From Bacteroidetes bacterium UBA7368 (GTDB taxonomy: Bacteria > Bacteroidota > Rhodothermia > Rhodothermales > UBA10348), in assembly GCA_002469915.1 (NCBI GenBank), contig DKOG01000084.1, positions 1 through 15,058 of the forward strand: a stretch of DNA of 15,058 bases. The letters are read 5' to 3'. Shown piece after piece: positions 1 to 5,387 of this stretch. The notes under the pieces are model-generated. The model made no database searches and had not been told where the DNA came from. It saw only the letters and a list, made by a program, of their open reading frames with translations. Position 1 is the first letter of the stretch. The number at the start of each line of letters is the position of its first letter. A program made the translations under genes and the position numbers.

Positions 1-115
1 CCAGTCGATCCGAGGTCTCTTCTCGAAAGCGAAATGCGGCAACCATGGGACCCATGGTGTGGGAGCTGGAGGGGCCAATCCCGACTTTAAACAAATCGAG
101 TGCGCTAATGAACAT
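1..115 (-). CDS. sdaA: L-serine ammonia-lyase (L-serine dehydratase), N-terminal part, runs off the left edge
   Basis: The reverse strand from 115 downward opens with ATG and stays in frame for 38 codons to the window edge. The peptide contains [15 protein letters not shown] at residues 10-24, the hallmark N-terminus of iron-sulfur L-serine ammonia-lyases (E. coli SdaA/SdaB begin almost the same way). These cytosolic enzymes deaminate L-serine to pyruvate and ammonia. Only the start of the SDH beta domain is visible; the catalytic alpha domain with the cluster cysteines would lie to the left. The start codon overlaps the stop of the upstream LtrA-family gene by one base (TAATG), so the two are probably translationally coupled in one operon. 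Whether this is a one-chain or two-chain enzyme cannot be told from this fragment. Confidence 0.85.
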   Translation of the reverse strand, partial: MFISALDLFKVGIGPSSSHTMGPMVAAFRFREETSDRL

Positions 116-1287
116 TAGGATACAGTGGGATGTGAGTCGTCAATGAAGGACGCTTGTTTGAGACGGACCATCAGGCAGCCGGTAAGTAATAACGCCGTTG
201 CAGCTGGGGCAAACGGGACGTACGTGGCCCCTAGTAGTAAGAGGGCTGTGATAGGGACCAGATATCTAAGGAATCCTTTTTTGTGATTGAATTGGTCATG
301 GACAATCCAGAGTCCGAACAAAAAGAGGGCGGACGGAATGGTAAGAGCCGCATTGGAGATGAAACCTTCAACATGGGCATGTCCCGATAACACATCTACG
401 TTTAAAGCGAGGCCGGCTCCAACAGCCGCTGCAGACCCAAATACAACCAAGTGGCCGTAGCCCCAAATAAATCCGGATTCGGTGCGGTCTAGTGCTAGGT
501 GCTCAGACTCGCTGAAATACAACCACCACATAGAGAAGACAAGGATTAAGCCACTCAAAATGAGCATGTGTTGTTCGAAACTCCAGGAACCAATTTCTCC
601 AGAAGCAGAAATGGCCATGGAGAGCGCAAGTAATGACTCGCCTAGGACGATTATCGTAAGTAGACCATATCGTTCTGCAATATGACCTTTATGCCAAGGG
701 GTACCGGCTGCCTTTTCTGCATACCATGGAACGGCCCATTCACAAATGAATGCGAACGGAAAAAACCAGAAGAAAAATTCAGCTGGGACGAATAAGACAC
801 CGACTATCCAAAGGGTCTGGCACATAGAAATGCCGACAGCATATCGGATGGCCGTAGTTCGTCTGGAGGGGTCATGTTTGCCTGCACGAAGCCAAAGCGA
901 GACGAGCGCTAACCTCATAATAATGTAGCCCGTCAATCCAAGGGTAGAGTCCTGATCGACCATCATGGCTGGGATTCCGGCAGCGATAAGCATCGCGCCA
1001 CCAATCATCACAAACACGGCAATTCGATAGGGGATGTCATCATTATCATAGGCTGAGGCGAACCAAGTGAAGTTCATCCACGCCCACCAAATGGATCCAA
1101 AAGCGTAGGTAAAGGTCAGAATTCCTATTCCTATGTGATTTTCAGCGATTGCATGATGTAAACCTGCGGCAGCGCTAGCGATCGCAATAACGCAAACGAG
1201 ATCAAAAAATAACTCAAGTGGAGTGGCCGGTCGGTGGGATTCAGTGATGTCCCTACCCGGCATGGGGCGAATAAATGGTCTTTGCAT
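115..1287 (-). CDS. ltrA: LtrA family (low temperature requirement A) membrane protein
   Basis: A 390-residue, strongly hydrophobic protein with roughly ten or more membrane segments. Family hallmarks are visible: [14 protein letters not shown] near residues 18-31, [17 protein letters not shown] at 72-88, and [17 protein letters not shown] at 202-218. LtrA proteins are polytopic inner-membrane proteins named from a Listeria gene needed for growth in the cold; their biochemical activity is not established. The length is normal for the family and no damage is seen. The start at 1287 is the most upstream ATG; a second in-frame ATG at 1263 is possible, and neither has a clear Shine-Dalgarno. The gene ends in TAATG, overlapping the start of the L-serine ammonia-lyase by one base. 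Upstream it is divergent from the small zinc-ribbon gene, so its promoter should lie in 1288-1418. Confidence 0.88.
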   Translation of the reverse strand: MQRPFIRPMPGRDITESHRPATPLELFFDLVCVIAIASAAAGLHHAIAENHIGIGILTFTYAFGSIWWAWMNFTWFASAYDNDDIPYRIAVFVMIGGAMLIAAGIPAMMVDQDSTLGLTGYIIMRLALVSLWLRAGKHDPSRRTTAIRYAVGISMCQTLWIVGVLFVPAEFFFWFFPFAFICEWAVPWYAEKAAGTPWHKGHIAERYGLLTIIVLGESLLALSMAISASGEIGSWSFEQHMLILSGLILVFSMWWLYFSESEHLALDRTESGFIWGYGHLVVFGSAAAVGAGLALNVDVLSGHAHVEGFISNAALTIPSALFLFGLWIVHDQFNHKKGFLRYLVPITALLLLGATYVPFAPAATALLLTGCLMVRLKQASFIDDSHPTVS

Positions 1288-1406
1288 TCGAGGGTCTTGG
1301 TTTTAGGTGTCGGAAACTACGCCTCCACACTGTTAAAAGAACAAGCGACTCGACTCATAGCGCTGCAAGTGTTAGATTTAAAGCAGCAAAAATTCAATCT
1401 CAAATC

Positions 1407-1414
1407 AGAGGAAG
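1407..1414 (+). promoter_or_regulatory. Shine-Dalgarno that fixes the start of the zinc-ribbon gene
   Basis: AGAGGAAG lies four bases before the ATG at 1419. It selects this internal ATG over the in-frame upstream ATG at 1275, which has no such site and would add 48 residues with no family-like features. Confidence 0.6.
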
Positions 1415-1418
1415 TTCG

Positions 1419-1619
1419 ATGGCAGCATATTCATGCGGAAAATGCGGAATGAGTGTGGGTTCAATGACCTGTGGACATTGCAATAAAGAACTCGTTCATT
1501 CTACCATTACGACCGGCTCAGGCGCTCAAGTGGCAGTATCTCAGTGTCCGGATGGTCATGGCAAGGTTAAATCGCCCATGTGCTGTGGCGACGATATGAC
1601 CTGCGAAATTGGCGGTTAA
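1419..1619 (+). CDS. Small Cys-rich zinc-ribbon-like protein of unknown function
   Basis: A 66-residue cytosolic protein with no signal peptide or membrane segment. It has two CxxC knuckles, C6-x2-C9 and C18-x2-C21, eight residues apart, then a Cys/His-rich tail with C43, H47, C55, C56 and C62. The tail, with CPDGHGKVKSPMCCGDDM at 43-60, resembles small conserved hypothetical proteins I recall from aquatic bacteria; that match is from memory. The knuckles most likely bind one zinc and the tail possibly a second metal. No catalytic function can be assigned. The start is chosen because of the AGAGGAAG just upstream and because the Cys-rich domain begins there. The gene stands alone, divergent from the LtrA gene and followed by a strong hairpin. 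Confidence 0.75.
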   Translation: MAAYSCGKCGMSVGSMTCGHCNKELVHSTITTGSGAQVAVSQCPDGHGKVKSPMCCGDDMTCEIGG

Positions 1620-1636
1620 TCTCGCTATTGGTTGTT

Positions 1637-1679
1637 ACCTAGAAGCCCCGATTGCGTATCGCAATCGGGGCTTCTAGGT
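1637..1679. terminator. Strong hairpin between convergent genes, probable bidirectional terminator
   Basis: Bases 1637-1656 pair perfectly with 1660-1679, giving a 20-bp stem with a GC-rich middle and a TAT loop. It lies 17 bases after the zinc-ribbon stop and 57 bases beyond the stop of the convergent secreted-protein gene. The U-tract is poor on both strands, so efficient termination is an inference from stem strength and position. Confidence 0.65.
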
Positions 1680-1736
1680 TTAGTAAGGTTCGCAGGACGC
1701 AAGTCTGCGGCTTATCGATACTATGAGCAATGCGTG

Positions 1737-2228
1737 CTAGCCGTCGGTCGTATCAAACATCCAATTCATCACCCACCATCGGTTTCCATCAAACCACAGC
1801 GTGATGGTGTTTACGCCACGAGTGTACGGCTCACCACCTTCGGTTAGAGACGTGGCATAGCTACTCCATACACTGACCATATTGCCTGATCGACGGATTT
1901 GCCGATCGGTTTCCCACTCGAAAAAACCTTCGGTGCGGGGCGCATTTTCACCATAAAAACCATCCAGGTCCATTGTCTGAACAACAGGGTTTCCTTCGTC
2001 ATCGGTTCCAGCAATCGCAATCCATGCACTAGGGTGATGAAGCGTTTTATCCCTCATTATGTCAGGAATTTCACCCGCAGGACCAGAAACGACTTCGTAA
2101 TAAGCCTGAATAATGGCATCAACTGAACTAACGTCACTTGGATCGGCTTCTTGCGCGTTCACCGCATTTCCGGATATAAGAAGAGCAATGAAGAAGAGAG
2201 AGCAGGTTTTTGAAAGTGTATCTGACAT
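1737..2228 (-). CDS. Secreted NTF2-like / SnoaL-like domain protein
   Basis: A 163-residue protein. Residues 1-25 form a Sec signal peptide: a short polar start, hydrophobic CSLFFIALLISG, and cleavage after AVNA. The mature part begins with a helix (SVDAIIQAYYEVVSG) and ends with strands rich in aromatics (TRGVNTITLWFDGNRWWVMNWMF). This is the layout of the NTF2/SnoaL/DUF4440 alpha+beta barrel, a small ligand-binding cone fold used by isomerases, hydrolases and many uncharacterised secreted proteins. No definite catalytic residues can be named. It should act in the periplasm. A promoter-like pair lies just upstream at 2245-2272, so it is probably a single-gene unit. The fold call rests on pattern recognition. 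Confidence 0.72.
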   Translation of the reverse strand: MSDTLSKTCSLFFIALLISGNAVNAQEADPSDVSSVDAIIQAYYEVVSGPAGEIPDIMRDKTLHHPSAWIAIAGTDDEGNPVVQTMDLDGFYGENAPRTEGFFEWETDRQIRRSGNMVSVWSSYATSLTEGGEPYTRGVNTITLWFDGNRWWVMNWMFDTTDG

Positions 2229-2244
2229 TCTGGTTGGGTGGTTA

Positions 2245-2272
2245 ATTATAAGTTGTTGGAAGCGAGATCAAA
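2245..2272 (-). promoter_or_regulatory. Candidate promoter of the secreted NTF2-like gene
   Basis: Read on the minus strand, TTTGAT (2267-2272) is followed after 16 bases by a perfect TATAAT (2245-2250). The -10 box ends 16 bases before the ATG at 2228. This is sigma-70 consensus matching; the spacer is one base short of ideal. Confidence 0.45.
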
Positions 2273-2386
2273 GTCCTACGGTTTTTAGGGGCTTATTAGA
2301 ATAACAGTCGTGTCTGAGAACCCCTAATTTTCAGGCCTCTCTATTCGTATGAATGGATGTACTTAGTTGAGCGACATGTTTAACAC

Positions 2387-2423
2387 AAAAAAAGCCCCGC
2401 TAGTCCAAGACTAGCGAGGCTTT
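2387..2423 (-). terminator. Intrinsic terminator of the lipoprotein gene
   Basis: Bases 2391-2404 pair with 2410-2423 in a 14-bp stem with one mismatch and a 5-base loop. Read on the minus strand, the stem leads directly into a run of seven T (plus-strand A at 2387-2393, partly overlapping the stem base). It lies about 24 bases after the lipoprotein stop codon. This is a classic Rho-independent terminator. Confidence 0.85.
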
Positions 2424-2447
2424 CGCAATTACATTTGCGCCATGGGG

Positions 2448-2996
2448 CTATTCGTCCGTTGTTCTTGTCAGTACTGCTGAGGAGGTTATGTCTTCGCCGC
2501 CAACTGAGACGACCCCACTACGGCTCATTGAATTTGATTCGACTTCTGAGAGGTCGAATGACATACTGGCCAAGAAGTCGTTTACGCCCATTTCGTATGG
2601 GACGTCGTCACGTAGCGTAAAGTCGATAGTTCCGTCCGTGCTCATGGTACTTTGAAACGAAGGCTCAGTCCCAAGAACACAATAATGTTTGGTGAGCATT
2701 CTACCATCTTCCATGGTAAAGGTCGTCGCCATCTCCACACCGTCTTCGATCCATTTCTCGATGACCGTATTGCCACCCGAGACCACTTTGAATTCACTTA
2801 AGATGGATACATCTTCGCGGCCGTCGTCGAATGCCATGGTTCCGTTCCACGTGCCTTCCAACGATTTTATGGCATCAAAGGAGGCATCTGTAGTAGTGGG
2901 TTCTACAGGGTCTTGGGCCTCTTCTGCGGGGGCTTCTGCCATCTGGCAGCCGGCGAAAAATGCCGTAAAGGCGAGTACAGGAAGAATTGTTTTCAT
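2448..2996 (-). CDS. Lipoprotein with DUF1579-like (lipocalin-like) domain
   Basis: A 182-residue protein starting at 2996. The in-frame ATG at 3050 would put 18 unlikely residues before a good signal peptide, while this start has GAGG eight bases upstream. MKTILPVLAFTAFFAGC is a lipoprotein signal with the lipid-acceptor Cys at residue 17, followed by an acidic Ala/Glu/Pro-rich linker. The domain begins with SLEGTWNG and later carries a KHYCVLGTEPSF block, which recalls the 'LTHYC...GNQPRM' region of DUF1579-type beta-barrel proteins that measure 'total weight' or bind lipophilic ligands. No enzymatic function can be assigned. It is probably anchored in the outer or inner membrane facing the periplasm. 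It is monocistronic, with its own terminator at 2387-2423. Confidence 0.75.
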   Translation of the reverse strand: MKTILPVLAFTAFFAGCQMAEAPAEEAQDPVEPTTTDASFDAIKSLEGTWNGTMAFDDGREDVSILSEFKVVSGGNTVIEKWIEDGVEMATTFTMEDGRMLTKHYCVLGTEPSFQSTMSTDGTIDFTLRDDVPYEMGVNDFLASMSFDLSEVESNSMSRSGVVSVGGEDITSSAVLTRTTDE

Positions 2997-3048
2997 GGAT
3001 AATGCCTCGAAAAGGATCATTACGGATATAGGAGTATGTATCCTTATC

Positions 3049-3054
3049 ATTATA
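3049..3054 (-). promoter_or_regulatory. Candidate -10 box for the lipoprotein gene
   Basis: The minus strand reads TATAAT here, 52 bases upstream of the chosen start at 2996, in an AT-rich stretch. No recognisable -35 lies at 16-18 bases, so this is weak evidence for a promoter. Confidence 0.35.
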
Positions 3055-3060
3055 CATAAT

Positions 3061-3370
3061 TCACATCATATTATTTTTCGGATTCGGGTTTTAGAGAGAT
3101 AAGTGATCCCCACGATACGCATACAGGTAAATATTAGGCCGTGCGAGTTGGTTTTTACTCTGCGCTCCTGCAAGCTGACGTGTTATTGGTAGCCCAAGCT
3201 TTCCTTCTGCTGCAGTTAGTAGCGTCTAGGGATGATAATTCTTTTATAATCCTGACTGCTCGGAATGACCGAGACGAAGGCAGTGAGGGGATGGAGCATT
3301 TAGTTCTCGCGCTACCTTTTACCGTCGTCTCTAAGTGAGTCAAATCTTGGGTAATTATCGTCCGTAAAAC
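3061..3370. other. Intergenic stretch, no convincing gene
   Basis: No frame shows a start with a ribosome site, a signal peptide or family-like sequence. The open frames here (for example minus 3155-3577) are Ser/Arg/Thr-rich with many rare residues and cross the tRNA remnant and its terminator, so they are chance. The one structured element is a small dyad at 3255-3284, in which CTCGG-AATGA-CCGAG is nested inside ACTG...CAGT. Its origin is unknown; it could be an old repeat or a decayed mobile sequence near the integration point. Confidence 0.45.
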
Positions 3371-3405
3371 AAAACCCCATGTAGGCCTCTGGCATACATG
3401 GGGTT
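3371..3405 (-). terminator. Intrinsic terminator of the original tRNA gene
   Basis: Bases 3373-3383 pair with 3395-3405 (11 bp). After one mismatch, 3385-3387 pair with 3391-3393, closing a 3-base loop. Read on the minus strand, the stem is followed by TTTTGTTTTAC. It begins three or four bases after the tRNA 3' remnant, as expected for a tRNA transcription terminator, and it points away from the integrase, toward the chromosomal side. Confidence 0.75.
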
Positions 3406-3408
3406 CTA

Positions 3409-3428
3409 GTGGGCCCGGCAGGATTTGA
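3409..3428 (-). other. tRNA 3'-end remnant, probable integration attachment site (att core)
   Basis: The plus strand GTGGGCCCGGCAGGATTTGA, read in reverse, is a tRNA 3' end. It contains T-loop bases from T55, the 3' half of the T-stem (CCTGC), the 3' acceptor strand (CGGGCCC), discriminator A and C74; the next bases are TA, so CCA is not fully encoded. Upstream of this on the minus strand no matching T-stem 5' half (GCAGG), anticodon arm or 5' acceptor (GGGCCCG) is present, so the gene is not intact. Together with the following terminator and the tyrosine recombinase starting 149 bases away, this is most simply an attachment site. The parent tRNA would have a GGGCCCG acceptor; the isotype is not determinable here, with Met or Ile plausible. 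Confidence 0.7.
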
Positions 3429-3539
3429 GATAGTGGTATCCAATTGCGGCTTAACCCCGCACACGGTACTAAAAACGTCGAATTTAGCCTGTATTGAGGG
3501 TCTGGTTGTTGTTTGAGTACGCAGTGAGTAGCGACATTT

Positions 3540-3596
3540 GTTGTACCTATGTTGTACCAACACAAATAAATAAACAATGAGACCTACTGTCGTACC
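3540..3596 (+). repeat. Short GTTGTACC direct repeats just before the integrase
   Basis: GTTGTACC occurs at 3540-3547 and 3551-3558, exactly 11 bases apart, about one helical turn. A variant GTCGTACC occurs at 3589-3596, just inside the integrase gene. The spacing places the copies on the same face of the DNA, suggesting integrase arm-type sites or an autoregulatory operator. No function is shown directly. Confidence 0.4.
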
Positions 3597-4770
3597 AGTC
3601 CTGATGAAGCATAAAAAAAGCTCAGAAGGCACCTGTCCAATATACATCCGAATCACGGCGAATCGCTCTTCCTGCTACATTCATACCAAGGTGTGCGTCA
3701 GCCCGAAGGATTGGAATTCTAACAAGAAGTCGGTTCGTGCTTCAGATCGCTACTCACAGAGCAAAAACAACACGATCATTCATTTGTGCACCGAGGCCAA
3801 CTTGGCAGCCGAGAATCATCGTACCGCGGAGGCAGTCAAGGCCGAAGTCACAAAAGGATACAGCGGCGTATTTCCATTCATAGAAGAATACATCGATGAC
3901 CTTGAACTGAAAGGAAAATATTGGGAGAAGAGAAAATTCGAAGTGACCTTAAGGAAGCTGTCGAAGGTGTTTCCAAGGTCCCTGAATTGGATACAGTTTT
4001 CCCATCGCGATTTGGTGAAGTTCGAGTCGTACTTACGCAACCAATGCAAAAACTCAGACAACACAACTCACAACGAGATGAAGCGACTGAGGCGTCTATT
4101 CAAACTTGCTCACGCGGATAGGCTGATATCTGCAGATGACAATCCGTTTATTCGCTACACCATGCCGAGAAAAACTGTCCCGACGCGACGACGCCTGAGC
4201 TTTCAAGAGATTAGCAAGCTTATGGAACTCAACCTGAAAGGTGATTTTAGGCTGGGCCTTGCTCGGGATGTCTTCCTTTTCTCTTATTTCGGTGGAGGAG
4301 TTCGGTTTTCAGACTTATGTGTGCTGACAAAGAAAAGCATCGAGGATGGTCGTGTTACTTTTACGTCGATGAAAACAGGGCAGGCAGTGGCAAACCTCTT
4401 ACCTGAGCAGGTAAACCCCTTTGTTGCCGGTTATCATGGCATAGTTGGTGAGCTGCTATTCCCTTTGATTGATCAATCAGTCATTGCCGATCCTATTGCG
4501 TTGCGAAGGCAAATTTCCTCCAAGAATGTGATGGTCAATTCGCGGCTGAAGAAGGTTGCAAAACGAGCCGGTATTGATCCAACGGGTCTCACAATGCACG
4601 TAGCTCGACATTCTGTGGCGAACGAAGCTCAGGCTCAAGGACATGAAATACGTGCGATCCAATCAATGCTTGGTCATAAAAAGGTGACTACGACTACCGG
4701 GTATGTAGACGAACTAAATCAACGGCGAAATGACAAGTTGATGAGTTCATTGTGGAATGTGGCTTCTTAG
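3577..4770 (+). CDS. Tyrosine recombinase / phage-type integrase
   Basis: A 397-residue site-specific recombinase of the type common in Bacteroidota integrative elements. Residues 1-90 resemble an arm-type DNA-binding domain (GTCPIYIRITANR around 18-30). Residues about 98-195 form the SAM-like core-binding domain, and about 205-390 the catalytic domain. The full catalytic set is visible: R243 (GGVRFSDL), K266 (SMKTGQ), H341-x2-R344 (HVARHS), H367 (MLGHKKV) and the nucleophile Y376 (TGYVDEL). It should therefore be active. The start has no Shine-Dalgarno but an A-rich leader (caaataaataaac), as is common in this group. It lies 149 bases from the tRNA-tail att site and reads away from it into the metal-efflux cargo, which suggests it integrated the island. 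No excisionase is visible in the window. Confidence 0.92.
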   Translation: MRPTVVPVLMKHKKSSEGTCPIYIRITANRSSCYIHTKVCVSPKDWNSNKKSVRASDRYSQSKNNTIIHLCTEANLAAENHRTAEAVKAEVTKGYSGVFPFIEEYIDDLELKGKYWEKRKFEVTLRKLSKVFPRSLNWIQFSHRDLVKFESYLRNQCKNSDNTTHNEMKRLRRLFKLAHADRLISADDNPFIRYTMPRKTVPTRRRLSFQEISKLMELNLKGDFRLGLARDVFLFSYFGGGVRFSDLCVLTKKSIEDGRVTFTSMKTGQAVANLLPEQVNPFVAGYHGIVGELLFPLIDQSVIADPIALRRQISSKNVMVNSRLKKVAKRAGIDPTGLTMHVARHSVANEAQAQGHEIRAIQSMLGHKKVTTTTGYVDELNQRRNDKLMSSLWNVAS

Positions 4771-4792
4771 CCGATTGTTGTGGAGCATGAAT

Positions 4793-4830
4793 GGCCCTCA
4801 CAGAGCAGCTTTTGGCAGCCTGTGGGGGCC
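4793..4830 (+). terminator. Hairpin after the integrase, possible terminator
   Basis: GGCCCTCACAG (4793-4803) pairs with CTGTGGGGGCC (4820-4830), 11 bp with one G-U in RNA, and a 16-base loop. It lies 22 bases after the integrase stop. There is no U-tract, so it may instead slow polymerase or protect the 3' end. Confidence 0.4.
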
Positions 4831-4927
4831 TAAGTGTCCTTCTACCTCAATGCCACCATGCCAAGAACTAAGGGCCTCTAAAGTTCATTCGGGTGGGTAG
4901 GTCACCTTGAATAAGAGCCGAATACGG

Positions 4928-4965
4928 ATTGACTGGACAATGTCAATCCTGCGGTGGCGTATACT
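4928..4965 (+). promoter_or_regulatory. Candidate promoter and operator of the cus operon
   Basis: A perfect 6-bp dyad, ATTGAC-N8-GTCAAT, spans 4928-4947. Inside it TGGACA (4934-4939) can serve as a -35 box, followed after 20 bases by TATACT (4960-4965) as a -10 box, 15 bases before the ATG at 4981. The dyad would cover the -35 box, as a repressor operator often does. The long spacer also recalls MerR-family promoters, though no dyad sits in the spacer as those require. No regulator gene is in the window, so the sensor is unknown. Confidence 0.45.
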
Positions 4966-4980
4966 GCACTCGTGATTCTT

Positions 4981-5319
4981 ATGAGAAACATATCAGCGGT
5001 TCTTCTGCTTGCCATTTCTGTATTGGCTGCACAACCGCATATCGCGAATGCTTCCAGTATGATGATGATGTCGGAAATGGAATCCGACATGTCATGTGAT
5101 TCATCTGGAAAGTCTGAAATGAAGGAGTGCTGTGATTTGAGTGCTGCGGACAATTTCGTAGTGTCGCAAACCACCCAATTGACCCCCCCTTCGGAACGTA
5201 CCGCAGGAGCGAGCGAAATCCCGTCCCGACCCTTCAAGACGTCGTCGATTACGAGGGGAGAATCGACTCCCGAACAGTCGTTTCATTTCCTGAGCTGCTG
5301 CGCGCCCCTTCTACTCTGA
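4981..5319 (+). CDS. Small secreted Met/Cys-rich protein, candidate periplasmic metal binder
   Basis: A 112-residue protein. Residues 1-24 are a good Sec signal peptide (MRNISAVLLLAISVLAAQPHIANA). The mature start is crowded with Met (27-30, 33, 37, 47) and contains C39 and a C50-C51 pair; a second pair, C106-C107, lies near the C-terminus in HFLSCCAPLLL. The region between is Ser/Thr/Pro-rich and probably unstructured. Met and paired Cys suit Cu(I) or Ag(I) binding, and the gene is the first of the cus cluster, 68 bases before cusC. I recall small CC-containing secreted proteins beside efflux pumps in Bacteroidota, but this one cannot be firmly placed in a named family. ATG at 4981 is preferred over 4954 because the signal peptide starts there. 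Metal binding is inferred. Confidence 0.65.
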   Translation: MRNISAVLLLAISVLAAQPHIANASSMMMMSEMESDMSCDSSGKSEMKECCDLSAADNFVVSQTTQLTPPSERTAGASEIPSRPFKTSSITRGESTPEQSFHFLSCCAPLLL

Positions 5320-5387
5320 GCCGCTGAATCTATCGACCCTGTGGGTCCATAATTAGCAACGTCTCGCACCAAAATCAGAGTAAAAAA

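Noticed and set aside
42..58. 17-base palindrome ACCATGGG-A-CCCATGGT
   Set aside because: It lies inside the L-serine ammonia-lyase coding region and encodes part of the conserved SSSHTMGPM block, so coding explains it.
1234..1452. Plus-strand open frame of 72 codons
   Set aside because: It overlaps the LtrA start antisense and the zinc-ribbon gene in another frame, with no ribosome site and no family-like sequence.
2286..2327. TTAGGGG...CCCCTAA inverted repeat upstream of the secreted NTF2-like gene
   Set aside because: Seven pairs with a loop of nearly 30 bases, away from the promoter-like boxes; could easily be chance.
2689..3102. Plus-strand open frame of 137 codons
   Set aside because: Antisense to the lipoprotein gene, whose signal peptide, lipobox, ribosome site and terminator all support the other strand.
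3409..3485. Complete tRNA gene on the minus strand
   Set aside because: Only the 3' end matches; the 5' T-stem half, anticodon arm and 5' acceptor strand are not there.
3155..3577. Minus-strand open frame of 140 codons upstream of the integrase
   Set aside because: It runs through the tRNA remnant and its terminator, has a random-looking composition and no ribosome site.
5335..5347. Small hairpin GACCC-TGT-GGGTC between the small secreted protein and cusC
   Set aside because: Only 5 bp with no U-tract; too weak to call a terminator or attenuator inside the operon.
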